From Melioribacteraceae bacterium (GTDB lineage Bacteria > Bacteroidota > Ignavibacteria > Ignavibacteriales > Melioribacteraceae), in assembly GCA_021740785.1 (NCBI GenBank), contig JAIOZI010000001.1, positions 220,497-284,496 of the forward strand: a stretch of 64,000 nucleotides of DNA, in the 5' to 3' direction. The notes under the pieces were generated by a model. That model was given only the letters and a program-made list of their open reading frames with translations, searched no databases and was not told the origin of the DNA. Below, in pieces: positions 54,697 to 64,000 of the stretch (its first letter is position 1; each line of letters begins with the position of its first letter). Made by a program: the position numbers and the translations under genes.

Positions 54697-55691
54697 TAGG
54701 TATTTCTTTTTATTAATGCATGAGTCAACCAAATTAAGGTTTCTCTTGCTTCATCATCTTTTACATTTTTTATTGCATTCAAGGCATTCCTGGAATATTT
54801 TTCAACTTCTTTGCCGGTATCCTTAAATACTCCTAATTTTTCATATAATTCTTGATATTTTCTTACCTGGTTTTTTCTAATGCCTTTATTTTCTATAACT
54901 TTTTTAAGGCGTTTTTTATCCTCGCCTTTTGCCTTCTCCAAAGCCTTTAAAAATATAAAGGTCTTTTTTCCTTCAATCAAATCACCGCCTACTTTTTTAC
55001 CAAATTTATCCTCTTCACCGATCACGTCCAGAAGGTCATCTTGAATCTGAAAAGCCATACCCAAATTTTTCCCGTATTTCTTTAATGCATTAATCTCACT
55101 TCGTTTACCGCCTCCAATCTGAGCTCCGATTGCACAGCACATTTCAGCAAGGGCGGCTGTTTTTTTAGAAATCATCGTTTTATATTCATCAATTGATATT
55201 TTTTTTCGAAGCTCAAATTCTTCATCCATACTTTGACCTTCGCAGACCTCAATTATGCTTTCGGTAAAATTTGAGAGCACTTCTTTATCATTATTTTTAC
55301 AATCCAATAACAAGTAGTGATAAGCCAATCCGAATAAAGTATCACCGGTTAATATCGCTGTACTCAAATCATATTTTATATGTAGAGTCGGTAAACCTCT
55401 TCTTTTATCGGCATTATCCATAATATCGTCATGGACCAGTGTGAAATTGTGCAGTAACTCAACAGACAGCGCGGCATTGTATGCATCGGAATATTTGCCT
55501 CCCACCGCTTTAGTTGATAGGAGAACTAAAAACGATCTTAATCGTTTACCACCTGACCGAATTATAAAATCACACGGTTTATATAATGATTTGGGCTCTT
55601 TACCCTTCAGCATCTGGGCAAATTTTCTTTCAATTACTGCGCGTTGTGTTTCATAAATTTTTTGATATTTCCTAGAATTTTCATTAGCCAT
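54696..55691 (-). CDS. polyprenyl diphosphate synthase
   Basis: Trans-prenyltransferase that elongates allylic diphosphates with IPP. First Asp-rich motif DDIMD at 88-92 in LVHDDIMDNADKRRG, second in QIQDDLLD near 217, and GGKRLR at the N-terminal side. At 331 residues it is a normal length. Chain length (FPP, GGPP or longer) cannot be told reliably. It forms an overlapping unit with fni upstream and ptsH downstream. Confidence 0.92.
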   Translation of the reverse strand: MANENSRKYQKIYETQRAVIERKFAQMLKGKEPKSLYKPCDFIIRSGGKRLRSFLVLLSTKAVGGKYSDAYNAALSVELLHNFTLVHDDIMDNADKRRGLPTLHIKYDLSTAILTGDTLFGLAYHYLLLDCKNNDKEVLSNFTESIIEVCEGQSMDEEFELRKKISIDEYKTMISKKTAALAEMCCAIGAQIGGGKRSEINALKKYGKNLGMAFQIQDDLLDVIGEEDKFGKKVGGDLIEGKKTFIFLKALEKAKGEDKKRLKKVIENKGIRKNQVRKYQELYEKLGVFKDTGKEVEKYSRNALNAIKNVKDDEARETLIWLTHALIKRNT

Positions 55692-56734
55692 TAAACTGCA
55701 GCCTCACTTTTTATTATTTTCGATCTGTTTAATTGTCCAATATTTTTGCTCCCGGTTAAAAACATAATTTTTTTTACATCTTCAAACCATGATTCAATTA
55801 AATCAACCACACCTTCGAATCCATGATCCATTACTTGAATAAATATTGGTCTGGCAGAAGCCGTGATATCAGCGCCGAGCGCCAATGCTTTGGAAATATC
55901 GATACCACTTGTAATTCCACCTGAAGCAATTAGTGTAAATTTATATTTCTTTTTTAACTCACTTACAGTTCTCACACAATAGGATGTCGGCAGCCCCCAA
56001 TCCCATAAATAATTTTCATTTTCATTTGGGTTATTTTTTCGTTTCATTTCTACGGCAGACCAACTGGTACCGCCGGCTCCTGCAACATCAATCCCCTTAC
56101 ATCCGGCATCAAGTAATTTTTTTGCAGCAGATTTTTCAATCCCCGAACCAACCTCTTTTGCAATAACAGGAACATCAAGCAGCTTCACCAATTTCTCTAT
56201 TTTTTTTAACAAACCCGAGAAATTACGATTGCCTTCAGGTTGAATAAGCTCTTGAAGCGGATTGAGATGCACAACCATGGCATCAGCTTCGACAAGATCG
56301 ACTAATTTACGAATTTCTTTTAAGGATTTCATTCGTGCGACTTCTGCACCGCCGATATTACCAACCACGGGAACATCTTTTGCATTCTTTCTTATGACTT
56401 TATATGAATCGTGGAAACTGTCATTCTCAAGCGCCTGCCTCTGGCTTCCTACTCCAACCGGAATCTTTAACATATTAGCAGCCGTTGAAAGCATTTCGTT
56501 TATATTTTCTGCCTGCTTGGTTCCGCCGGTCATACAGGAAATCATAAAGGGAAATGATATTTTGTAATTTAAAAATTTTGTGGCGAGATCTATTTTGGTA
56601 AAATCTTGAGTTGTAACCGCATTGTGAATAAAGTCATACTTCTCGAATCCATTTGTCTTTGTTCTAAATGATATATCTTCATTTAAACAAATGTTTATGT
56701 GATCACGTTTTCTATGGGAAGTATCTTCTGACAT
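55691..56734 (-). CDS. fni: type 2 isopentenyl-diphosphate delta-isomerase
   Basis: FMN-dependent isomerase that interconverts IPP and DMAPP. 347 residues with MISCMTGGTKQAENIN, GVGSQRQALEN, AKEVGSGI and VAGAGGTSW in TIM-barrel order. A TTG frame starts at 56743, but TGAGGAAT is followed by ATG at 56734, which is chosen. It overlaps the prenyl synthase start by one base, so the two act in one pathway: IPP isomerisation, then chain elongation. Confidence 0.94.
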   Translation of the reverse strand: MSEDTSHRKRDHINICLNEDISFRTKTNGFEKYDFIHNAVTTQDFTKIDLATKFLNYKISFPFMISCMTGGTKQAENINEMLSTAANMLKIPVGVGSQRQALENDSFHDSYKVIRKNAKDVPVVGNIGGAEVARMKSLKEIRKLVDLVEADAMVVHLNPLQELIQPEGNRNFSGLLKKIEKLVKLLDVPVIAKEVGSGIEKSAAKKLLDAGCKGIDVAGAGGTSWSAVEMKRKNNPNENENYLWDWGLPTSYCVRTVSELKKKYKFTLIASGGITSGIDISKALALGADITASARPIFIQVMDHGFEGVVDLIESWFEDVKKIMFLTGSKNIGQLNRSKIIKSEAAV

Positions 56735-56807
56735 ATTCCTCAATGATTAACATTATTTTGGCTATAAAGATATAAAAACTTTTGATAATAGATTAGATGA
56801 ATTTTAG

Positions 56808-58673
56808 CTAGTCTTTCCCGCATTCAAACTCTTTTAGTAATGTAAAATTCTCATCCAGAATTCTCCTCACTTTCAATTTTTTCTTAACGGAATTAAAAAT
56901 CAAAAGTTCTTCTGCGCCAAATAATTCGTCGAAAGATATTTCCTTTTCCGTCATAAATTTTTTATCGAGCAAATACTGTCTGTAACACCCGTTTAGAATT
57001 CCGGATTCTATTGGAGGAGTATAATATTCGTCCCCAATTTTTACCGCTAAATTTGTAATGCTACCCTCTGCGAGCATTTCATTTTCATTCAAATAAATTA
57101 TATCAGTAATTCCCTCTTTGTGAAATTTATTGAATTCGGAATCATATAAATGACGGTTTGTTGTTTTAAAGTATTGAAAAGGTTCGGAAGAATTTATTTT
57201 GTTTGATGATAAAACTACATCACCCGAAACTATTTTTTTCCCAACTTCAGATATTTCGTATCTCAAACTTCCCCATTTATCAAGAATGATTTTTAATCGA
57301 TAGTTTTTATTTGAATTGATCTCATCCAGAACCTGGGAAATGATTCTTTGAATTTTTGATTCATCATAAACAAAGAGGAAATAATCGGCGGCTGATTGCA
57401 ATCTTTTAATATGATAATTAATAAGAAATATCTCACCGTTTTCAATCAGCATAGTTTCAAATAATTCGAAATATTTTACGGGATTTGTTAAGTAAGCTGA
57501 TTTCAGAATTACTTCATCATACTCACTATTCGGATCGCTATCCCAAACCACTCCGCTTCCAATTCCTATTTCACCTTTCATCGATTCCTTTTCAATCAAC
57601 AGAGTTCTTATTGCTACATTAAATACAGAATGATTCTGCGAAACCATCCCGATTGCACCGGTATAAATGTTTCTGGATTCCTTCTCCAATTCGTTGATAA
57701 TTTCCATTGTTCTAATTTTCGGCGCTCCCGTAATCGATCCGCAAGGGAAAAGGTTTCTGATCACTTCTGAATATTTTGAGGAAGTCAATTCACCTTCAAC
57801 GGAGGAAATCATTTGATTCAATGTTTCATAGTCTTCAATAATAAATTGATTTGGTACTGTTACGGAATTAAGTTCAGAAACCCTTCCGAGATCATTTCTG
57901 AGCAGATCAACAATCATTATATTTTCGGCTCTATCTTTCAGGCTGTCAATTAACTTTTTCTTATTCTCATTATTGCTCTTATCATTTAGACCTTTTTTAA
58001 TTGTGCCTTTCATCGGCTTTGCAAAAATTTTGCCGTTATCAATGCGGTAAAATAATTCCGGAGATGCTGAGAGTATATAATGATCTTCGATGTTTATAAA
58101 AGCACTGTATGCTGCTGATTGTTGAAAGATCAGATTTGCAAATATTTCTGCGGGTGATTGTCGGCAGTCAAACTTCCCTTTGATCGTATAGTTCACCTGG
58201 TATGTGTCGCCGTTTTCAATATATCGTTTAATCTTTTTTACATTACGAATGTATTCTTCTTTTTCTACATTCAATGTAAAATTATCAATTAAGTTTTCTT
58301 CTTTTTTTAATATTCCCTTGGCATTTTCAAAATTTAATTTATTCGTATCAATTATTTGCAGATTCTCTTTTTTACAAAAGCCAAAATAAATTAGGGGGAA
58401 ATTACAATTTCCCGGATAAAATTTATTAAGACGTTCTTCAAAATTATATCCTGTTTCATAAGAGATGAATCCGAATCCAATTAAACCAAGTTCGATTAAT
58501 TTGTCAATTTCGTCAATGGTTCTTTCTATTTTTTCAAAATTATTACATGTAATAATTCTTTCTATTTCGGTAACAAAATAGCATTTCGCATCCGGATAGA
58601 CTGCAGGTGTAAAGAAGAAGGCACTGTTTGAATTTGTTTCAATTACTTTTAATATATCATTTATATTTTGCAT
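56808..58673 (-). CDS. pabB: aminodeoxychorismate synthase component I fused to aminodeoxychorismate lyase (PabB-PabC)
   Basis: Fusion for para-aminobenzoate (folate) synthesis. Residues 1-390 are the chorismate-binding synthase: TYQVNYTIKGKFDC, FAKPMKGTIKKG, IVDLLRNDLGRV and CGSITGAPKIRTMEII. Residues about 395-621 resemble the PLP-dependent aminodeoxychorismate lyase: ENEMLAEGSITNLAVK and the SGILNGCYRQYLL. The order is synthase then lyase. The glutaminase PabA is not in the window. It is alone in its unit; the repeat element lies 69 bp upstream. Confidence 0.94.
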   Translation of the reverse strand: MQNINDILKVIETNSNSAFFFTPAVYPDAKCYFVTEIERIITCNNFEKIERTIDEIDKLIELGLIGFGFISYETGYNFEERLNKFYPGNCNFPLIYFGFCKKENLQIIDTNKLNFENAKGILKKEENLIDNFTLNVEKEEYIRNVKKIKRYIENGDTYQVNYTIKGKFDCRQSPAEIFANLIFQQSAAYSAFINIEDHYILSASPELFYRIDNGKIFAKPMKGTIKKGLNDKSNNENKKKLIDSLKDRAENIMIVDLLRNDLGRVSELNSVTVPNQFIIEDYETLNQMISSVEGELTSSKYSEVIRNLFPCGSITGAPKIRTMEIINELEKESRNIYTGAIGMVSQNHSVFNVAIRTLLIEKESMKGEIGIGSGVVWDSDPNSEYDEVILKSAYLTNPVKYFELFETMLIENGEIFLINYHIKRLQSAADYFLFVYDESKIQRIISQVLDEINSNKNYRLKIILDKWGSLRYEISEVGKKIVSGDVVLSSNKINSSEPFQYFKTTNRHLYDSEFNKFHKEGITDIIYLNENEMLAEGSITNLAVKIGDEYYTPPIESGILNGCYRQYLLDKKFMTEKEISFDELFGAEELLIFNSVKKKLKVRRILDENFTLLKEFECGKD

Positions 58674-58741
58674 GTGATATTTAAGTCAATTATCAAAACT
58701 GTAATTTAATCCCATATAATTTATTGGGAATGAATTTATTT

Positions 58742-58917
58742 GCCGCTGTCTGCTCATAGAATATTTTAATAAAATATTTAATGTGGCGGGATTAATCCCG
58801 ACAATTTGTAAAATTTTTTTTTAATAATGAATTTCAATATGGCTAAGTATTTGAAATTTCTCAACTTGCAAATTGTCGGCACGAAGTGCAGCTTTTCCAA
58901 TGGAAAATCTGGGTTAA
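58742..58917 (-). repeat. structured dispersed repeat, copy B
   Basis: Inverted copy of the element at 22867-23049. Shared parts include a 22-base block (58893-58914), the core ATATGGCTAAGTATTTG (58837-58853), the palindrome CGGGATTAATCCCG (58787-58800), and the long-range pair ACAATTTGTA/TTGCAAATTGT (58801-58810 with 58866-58876). Its small hairpin reads GCAC-GAA-GTGC (58879-58889) where copy A has GCCC-TCC-GGGC, so one pair changes on both sides. It lies in the pabBC/MFS divergent gap, 67 bp upstream of the MFS gene. Confidence 0.85.
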
Positions 58918-58984
58918 TTATTTGCAGGACATTTATTATCTTTTGCTATAATATTTGCGGCAAACTTATTTATAAGGAAAACTA

Positions 58985-60499
58985 ATGCAAAAACCTCGTC
59001 TAAGCTTCTGGCAAATTTGGAATATGAGTTTCGGATTTTTAGGTATTCAATTTGGTTTCGCACTTCAAAATGCAAATGTAAGCAGAATATTTGAAACACT
59101 CGGCGCAAACATTGATGACATTCCAATTTTATGGATTGCCGCACCTGTTACTGGTTTGATAATACAACCAATAATTGGACACATGAGCGACAGAACATGG
59201 GGACGACTCGGACGGCGCCGACCTTATTTTTTAATTGGTGCAATCCTTGCATCAATCGCTCTTTTCATCATGCCTAATTCTCCTGTGCTTTGGGTTGCCG
59301 CCGGAATGTTATGGATTATGGATGCATCAATAAATATTTCGATGGAACCATTTAGAGCATTCGTCGGAGATAACCTTCCATCCTCGCAGCGTACAACCGG
59401 ATTTTCAATGCAGAGCTTCTTTATAGGCGCCGGTGCAATTGTTGCTTCTGCACTTCCGTATATGATGACAAATTGGTTTGGTATTTCAAACGTTGCACCC
59501 GAAGGTGAAATACCTGAATCGGTAAAGTTTGCATTTTATATAGGAGGAGCAATTTTCTTCCTGGCAGTTTTATACACAGTGATTACTTCCAAAGAATATT
59601 CACCGGAAGATTTGAAAAAATTTAATGATGCCGAGGAAGCAGAACATAAAACTAGATCTTTATATAGTGAAGAATTAATTCCTCAAACTAGGATGTATAA
59701 AAATGGTTTGATCTGGCTTATCGTAGGAGCTGCCCTGTTTTTAATATTTGATATGTTTATCTATATGGATTACGGTTTGGCTGTATTCTTTTTAGGAACT
59801 GCATTGTTTGGATTGCTTCAATTGTTAGTAGGATTTTTATCTAAAGACAGCAAGACTGAAAACGGTCTTGTAATTATAATGAATGATCTTTACAAAATGC
59901 CGGAAACAATGAAGCAGCTTGCATATGTTCAATTTTTTTCGTGGTTTGCTCTTTTTGCAATGTGGATTTATACAACACCTGCCGTTACACATCATATTTA
60001 CGGAGCGACAGATACAACCTCAGCTTTATATAATGAAGGCGCCGATTGGGTTGGCGTTTTGATGGCTGTCTATAATGGTTTTGCCGCAGTTATGGCTTTT
60101 GTTCTGATGTGGCTTGCAAAAATAACAAGCAGAAAAACTGTGCATATGATAAGTTTAATCGCCGGAGGTTTAGGTTTAGCTTCGTTCTATGTGATTAAAG
60201 ATCCGAATCTGCTTCTCGTATCTGAACTCGGAATCGGTTTGGCCTGGGCTGGTATATTGGCTATGCCGTATGCAATATTGACTGGCTCGCTTCCAGCTCA
60301 TAAAATGGGTGTATATATGGGAATCTTTAATTTCTTCATTGTTATACCTCAGATTACTGCGGCAGCAATTTTAGGATTTTTTGTTAAAAGTCTTTTCGGT
60401 GGTGAAGCAATTTATGCTTTGGTCCTTGGTGGAGTTTCTTTTTTCCTCGCAGCTTTATTGGTTCTAAGAGTGAAAGATGTGGATGCGGTAAATAATTAA
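58985..60499 (+). CDS. MFS transporter, SLC45-like sugar permease family
   Basis: 504-residue polytopic membrane protein with about 12 membrane helices. The loop [17 protein letters not shown] is characteristic of the SLC45/GPH-like sugar transporters, and [12 protein letters not shown] with the preceding IGPITG-like [15 protein letters not shown] fits proton-coupled sucrose or glucoside carriers. Substrate unknown. AAGGAAA lies before the ATG. It is not in an operon with sugar genes. Copy B of the repeat lies upstream. Confidence 0.88.
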   Translation: MQKPRLSFWQIWNMSFGFLGIQFGFALQNANVSRIFETLGANIDDIPILWIAAPVTGLIIQPIIGHMSDRTWGRLGRRRPYFLIGAILASIALFIMPNSPVLWVAAGMLWIMDASINISMEPFRAFVGDNLPSSQRTTGFSMQSFFIGAGAIVASALPYMMTNWFGISNVAPEGEIPESVKFAFYIGGAIFFLAVLYTVITSKEYSPEDLKKFNDAEEAEHKTRSLYSEELIPQTRMYKNGLIWLIVGAALFLIFDMFIYMDYGLAVFFLGTALFGLLQLLVGFLSKDSKTENGLVIIMNDLYKMPETMKQLAYVQFFSWFALFAMWIYTTPAVTHHIYGATDTTSALYNEGADWVGVLMAVYNGFAAVMAFVLMWLAKITSRKTVHMISLIAGGLGLASFYVIKDPNLLLVSELGIGLAWAGILAMPYAILTGSLPAHKMGVYMGIFNFFIVIPQITAAAILGFFVKSLFGGEAIYALVLGGVSFFLAALLVLRVKDVDAVNN

Positions 60500-60569
60500 A
60501 TATTTGTTTTTGACTTGGATTAATCGGGACGAATAAAATTTATTTACAGAAATTCTGCACGGACTTAGA

Positions 60570-60674
60570 ATGAAGAAATTATGTCTCATACTTTTATGTA
60601 TTCTATTAGTTTCTAGTTGTAAAGATAATCCATCGAACTTTCCTAAATCGTTATTTTTGCCGGAGTTTATTTAA
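60570..60674 (+). CDS. 34-residue lipoprotein-like peptide
   Basis: Short open frame MKKLCLILLCILLVSSCKDN and 14 more residues. It has a Lys pair, hydrophobic core and lipobox LVSSC with Cys17, so the mature part is 18 residues starting CKDNPSNF. Its stop TAA and the next gene start ATG share one base (TAATG at 60672-60676), which suggests translational coupling. It is too short to be found by length filters and could be a leader, a lysis-type or a surface lipopeptide. It may instead be a decayed lipoprotein gene. Confidence 0.5.
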   Translation: MKKLCLILLCILLVSSCKDNPSNFPKSLFLPEFI

Positions 60675-61534
60675 TGTCATATGCAAAATATTTTCTCTTA
60701 ATATTTCTAATCAGCTGCATACAGAATAATAACCAAACAACACTAGACAAAATCCAATCACTGGAATTAAATTCAATTCAAAAGCCAGTAACTGCTTATT
60801 ACACTGACGGAAGCAAACACAATGCTGCCGAACTAATAAAACTATTAACAGGTGCTCAAAAGTATTTCTCAGATACTTTCAGATTAAGTGAGACGTTTTC
60901 TATAGCTGTGCTGGATTCCCAATCATGGAAAAGAATAACGCAAATCCCGTACGGACTCCCCTTTGTATCCGGTCCGCCGAATGTAGTTTGTTTTCCATCA
61001 ACTACAAATAATGAACTTGGGAAGTTAATTAGAAAGTCGATAAATGGCTATAACCTGCAAGATAAATTTTCACTAACTAATGATGAATTGACAAACACTT
61101 TTATTTCAATGATCGGTTTTCATGAACTGGGGCATATTTATGCAAGAGAATACGGGATAAATTTTCCCAACATATGGACTTTCGAATTCGCCGCAACATA
61201 TTTTGCTTATTCCTATTTAGTAGAAAACCATATTGATAAAGCTGAGATTTGGAATGAGATTGGGGAAATACTTCTCAATGAAATTGAACCAACCTATACC
61301 TCGCTAAATGATTTCGAAAATTTATATTTCAGAGTTGGCACTGCAAACTATTCATGGTATCAAATAGTATTGCTACAAAGGGTTAAAGAAGTGTTCGAAT
61401 TACAAGGTGTTCAATTTATCAAAGAATTAGTTGAGACTAAACTGACATCGGGAAATAAATATTTTTCTGTTGATAAGTTTGAAAAGATTGAACCCGGTTT
61501 TGAAGAATGGGCGAATAAATATAATTTGTTGTAA
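60674..61534 (+). CDS. putative HExxH metalloprotease lipoprotein
   Basis: 286-residue lipoprotein with lipobox LISC (Cys15). The zinc motif HELGH is at 150-154 in IGFHELGHIYAREYG and a downstream Glu171 lies in WTFEFAATYFAYSYL, a spacing typical of gluzincins. The rest does not resemble a family I know. It probably acts at the membrane surface. Translationally coupled to the 34-residue peptide before it. Function unknown. Confidence 0.7.
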   Translation: MSYAKYFLLIFLISCIQNNNQTTLDKIQSLELNSIQKPVTAYYTDGSKHNAAELIKLLTGAQKYFSDTFRLSETFSIAVLDSQSWKRITQIPYGLPFVSGPPNVVCFPSTTNNELGKLIRKSINGYNLQDKFSLTNDELTNTFISMIGFHELGHIYAREYGINFPNIWTFEFAATYFAYSYLVENHIDKAEIWNEIGEILLNEIEPTYTSLNDFENLYFRVGTANYSWYQIVLLQRVKEVFELQGVQFIKELVETKLTSGNKYFSVDKFEKIEPGFEEWANKYNLL

Positions 61535-61599
61535 TATTTTAATAATCCGAATAAACCTCCGGGTAGAAATATTACCGGCATAACAATTATTTTATAATG

Positions 61600-63726
61600 C
61601 TATACTTCCTTTTTAATTAAAATACCGTTCGATCTAACAGAATAGCCGCTTTGATTACTATCTGAGATACGGAAAGATTTTACTATTGTGTTTAAGTTAT
61701 CAGTTAGTTGGTTTAAGTCTTCGGTTGCAAGCACCATTTGTTGTATCCCTTCGGATGTTTGACTAACAACACTGCTAATCGATTCAATGCTTCTGGATAT
61801 TTGTTCGGCGGTTGCAGATTGTTCTTCGCTTGCACTGGCAACTTGATTTATTGAATCCATAACCCGGGTAGCTGAATCGATAATTTTTTTGAGTGAATCT
61901 CCAGCGCGCTCTGCTAAGTCCTTTCCTTTTCCTACTTCATTTTTACTTTCAGTTATTGATTCAACCGCACCGTCTGTTCCTTTCTGTATTTCTATAATCA
62001 TATTGGAAATTTCTTTAGTTGCAAGCGTAGTTCGCTCAGCGAGTTTTCTTACTTCATCGGCAACAACAGCAAATCCTCTGCCCTGATTACCCGCTCGCGC
62101 TGCTTCAATGGCGGCATTTAATGCCAGTAAATTTGTCTGATCGGCAATTTCCTCAATTACACTGATTATCTCACCAATCTTTTTGCTGCTTTCGCCCAAG
62201 GAACTCACTTTATCTGAAGCGCCGGCTACGGTTTCTACAATTTTATTCATTCCATTTATCGACTCATACACTGTTCCGCCGCCTTCTTTAGCAATATTAC
62301 CTGATGTGTTTGCGAATTCAGCAGCGTCATTTGCACTCTTAGATGTACTTGTGATTGTTGCTGACATTTCTTCAACCGAAGCGGATATTTCACCAATCTG
62401 TGAACTTTCTTCTTGTGAACCGGCTGCCATCTGCTCTACACTAACTGCTATTTTCCTGCTTGTTTCCGAAACAGTATGAACAGCGTTTATTAATTTTGCA
62501 ACTACTGCATTAATATTATTTACGGCTTTGTTAAAACCCAGAAAAAGTTTACCAATTTCATCATCCTTCTCGGGTATCAATTCAACAGTTAAGTCGCCTT
62601 TGGCAAACTTTTCCATTTCGGTTAACATTCTATGCGTACTTTCGGAAAGGTAATTTTGAACTTCCTTTATGTTGCTAACATCTGCAACATACTCTAATGC
62701 TCCGGTTACTTCTCCACTTTTATCGCGGATTGGTGTACCTGTATACATAATATGAACTTCTTTACCATTTGGCTTAGCAATAGTTTCACCAGTTTGAGTT
62801 TTCTTGGTTTCCATAGCTTGTTTTAATCTGCATTCATTTGAATTACAATGCCCTGTTTTAAATAGATCATAACATTTTGATTTGTAAATATCCTCTTTAG
62901 TTCTACCTAAAACCTCTGCTCCCTTCCCGTTCATATACTTTACATTAAATTCTTTATCAACAATCATTATCGGCGTAGGAATTTCTTCAAGATATTTTAT
63001 CTGCTGGGTTATTTTCTGCGACATGCTGTTCATTGCATCAGCTAGAACGGCAAACTCCCCTTCCGCGTTGACATTTATTTCGACATAATCTTCCCCTGCT
63101 GCAATCTTGTTTACTCCTGCAAGTAATAAATTTAAGGGTAAAGTGATCTGTTTTTTCAATACGTACGAAATAATAACAAATGTTAAAAGTATTGCAAACC
63201 CACCTATTAAAAGCGCTGCTGCCCTTTGACTTGAAATAGCCGAATAAGTATCAGCAATTGAATATCTAGCGCTTAAAACTGCCATTGCATTGCCGGGATT
63301 TACATCATGACATTCAATACAAACTTGATCGGCTTTGATTAAGTGAATTGATCTGAAAACCTCTTTATTGTCGAATTCATCTTCATGAAAATTATTTACA
63401 CCTGAACGTAAAACTTCCTTTTCCTCTGCATCCAGTTCAGATTCATTTCCATCAATCACTTCATTCGTCGGAATGATCCTTAATTCTACAAGCTTTTCAG
63501 CTTCCAATGCTGAATTGATAAACGGTTGAACATCTACTATTCCTTCTCCCATGGCAAATGTAACCGAACCTGCAACTAAATTGATTGTCTCTTCTGTTGA
63601 AGATTTAGCTGCGTCTAATAAAAGGTCTTCTTCATTATTTAAAAAAATAATAATTGAAAAGATTATTATAGTCGAGAAAATTAGAGTTATCAAAACTCCA
63701 ATTTTCTTAGAAAGAGTTAGATTCAT
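61600..63726 (-). CDS. methyl-accepting chemotaxis protein with periplasmic heme-c site and PAS domain
   Basis: 708-residue chemoreceptor. Membrane segment 1 is at 10-29; the periplasmic domain holds CxxCH (Cys136, Cys139, His140 in VCIECHD), a heme-c attachment site; membrane segment 2 is at 170-190; a HAMP domain is at 191-245; a PAS domain is at 248-355 with four cysteines ([15 protein letters not shown]); a second HAMP-like repeat is at about 365-415; and the signalling hairpin ends with [21 protein letters not shown]. Resembles heme-binding redox or gas sensors such as DcrA. It implies motility genes elsewhere; none are here. Confidence 0.92.
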   Translation of the reverse strand: MNLTLSKKIGVLITLIFSTIIIFSIIIFLNNEEDLLLDAAKSSTEETINLVAGSVTFAMGEGIVDVQPFINSALEAEKLVELRIIPTNEVIDGNESELDAEEKEVLRSGVNNFHEDEFDNKEVFRSIHLIKADQVCIECHDVNPGNAMAVLSARYSIADTYSAISSQRAAALLIGGFAILLTFVIISYVLKKQITLPLNLLLAGVNKIAAGEDYVEINVNAEGEFAVLADAMNSMSQKITQQIKYLEEIPTPIMIVDKEFNVKYMNGKGAEVLGRTKEDIYKSKCYDLFKTGHCNSNECRLKQAMETKKTQTGETIAKPNGKEVHIMYTGTPIRDKSGEVTGALEYVADVSNIKEVQNYLSESTHRMLTEMEKFAKGDLTVELIPEKDDEIGKLFLGFNKAVNNINAVVAKLINAVHTVSETSRKIAVSVEQMAAGSQEESSQIGEISASVEEMSATITSTSKSANDAAEFANTSGNIAKEGGGTVYESINGMNKIVETVAGASDKVSSLGESSKKIGEIISVIEEIADQTNLLALNAAIEAARAGNQGRGFAVVADEVRKLAERTTLATKEISNMIIEIQKGTDGAVESITESKNEVGKGKDLAERAGDSLKKIIDSATRVMDSINQVASASEEQSATAEQISRSIESISSVVSQTSEGIQQMVLATEDLNQLTDNLNTIVKSFRISDSNQSGYSVRSNGILIKKEV

Positions 63727-63899
63727 TTTGTTGTATATCCCTTTTTTACTATCCCAAATTATTCTTACTTCTAATTATCGTAATAAATACAATCTTGTTT
63801 AGTCTTAATCTTTTATTAAATAATATTTTTTTGTAAAATCATATTATAATTTTCAACTAGTGTTAACCCAACTTGGCAAATCGGGGGTATAAGTTGTGT

Positions 63900-63928
63900 A
63901 AAAACAACCACTTAAAGATTTCAGTGGT
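63900..63928 (-). terminator. candidate Rho-independent terminator
   Basis: On the minus strand ACCACT (63923-63928) pairs with AGGTGG-type AGTGGT (63907-63912) and is followed by TGTTTTT. The stem overlaps the stop codon (63921-63923) of the partial gene. Supports that gene's end. Confidence 0.55.
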
Positions 63929-64000
63929 ACACTACATATTTTTTGACTGCTTTTTGAGTCTCTTTACATAGAGCTGCATCATAAATTTGTTTGGCTTCTA
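63921..64000 (-). CDS. C-terminal fragment of an unidentified gene
   Basis: The last 25 codons of a minus-strand frame that continues past the window, reading EAKQIYDAALCKETQKAVKKY with VYH before a stop at 63921-63923. A hairpin and T-run follow, which supports a real gene end. Too short to name. Upstream of the MCP by 194 bp. Confidence 0.4.
   Translation of the reverse strand, partial: EAKQIYDAALCKETQKAVKKYVVYH

Noticed and set aside
1..64000. tRNA, rRNA or CRISPR elements
   Set aside because: No cloverleaf with the usual T-arm consensus, no rRNA-like sequence and no regularly spaced repeats were seen by reading.

Overview
The window is AT-rich bacterial chromosome, densely packed with housekeeping genes and mostly transcribed from the minus strand. 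No rRNA, tRNA, CRISPR array, intact insertion sequence or prophage was seen. The gene set suggests a member of the Bacteroidota/Chlorobiota/Ignavibacteriota group, and Ignavibacteria-like is my best guess. Supporting genes are a FadL/OMPP1 porin, a GldE/CorC-type CBS protein, MutS2, type 2 IPP isomerase, an ExbB-ExbD-ExbD energiser, many Sec or lipoprotein signals, and HPr/EI/HPr kinase without sugar permeases. This placement is inference; no 16S gene is present.

Region 1 (1-22.8 kb) is a nearly unbroken minus-strand run. It starts with a truncated thiolase, then ricT-holB, DUF2795, an M23 peptidase, hprK-hpf, xer, topA-smg-ybeY, a metallo-hydrolase, a gamma-carbonic anhydrase, DUF3108, an S41 protease, a Wzi-like barrel, GT2, DUF2279, lysS, dacB, rluB, scpB-scpA and trpS. 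ricT-holB and topA-smg are neighbour pairs also known from distant bacteria. Region 2 (22.8-43 kb, minus) holds an HNH nuclease, mnmA, acpS-ggt-MCE-coiled coil-CorC, ssb, a lipid kinase-like protein, a SPOR lipoprotein, an SGNH esterase, a FadL-type porin, biotin carboxylase plus carrier, mutS2-cvpA-yqeY, the exbB/exbD/exbD energiser, an SDR and an EEP nuclease.

Region 3 (43-58.7 kb) has polA on the plus strand. It is followed by a GH47-like alpha-mannosidase lipoprotein, a repeat-bearing gap, and a three-gene overlapping outer-membrane operon of metallopeptidase-propeller-barrel fusion, BamB-like propeller and PEGA-like protein. Next come ptsI-ptsH coupled to a prenyl synthase and fni, and a pabB-pabC fusion. 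Region 4 (58.7-64 kb) has an SLC45-like MFS transporter, a 34-residue lipopeptide coupled to an HExxH lipoprotein, a heme-c chemoreceptor and the tail of one more gene.

The most unusual signal is non-coding. A structured element of about 180 bp occurs twice, at 22867-23049 and inverted at 58742-58917. It has a conserved core, nested inverted repeats and a compensatory base-pair change in one hairpin. Other points of interest are two genes with apparently non-standard start codons (CTG for the HNH nuclease, ATA for the coiled-coil protein), a palindrome family near 47.7 kb, an iron-sulfur type TrpRS, a PBP4 with KPG in place of KTG, and the bacterial GH47 protein.
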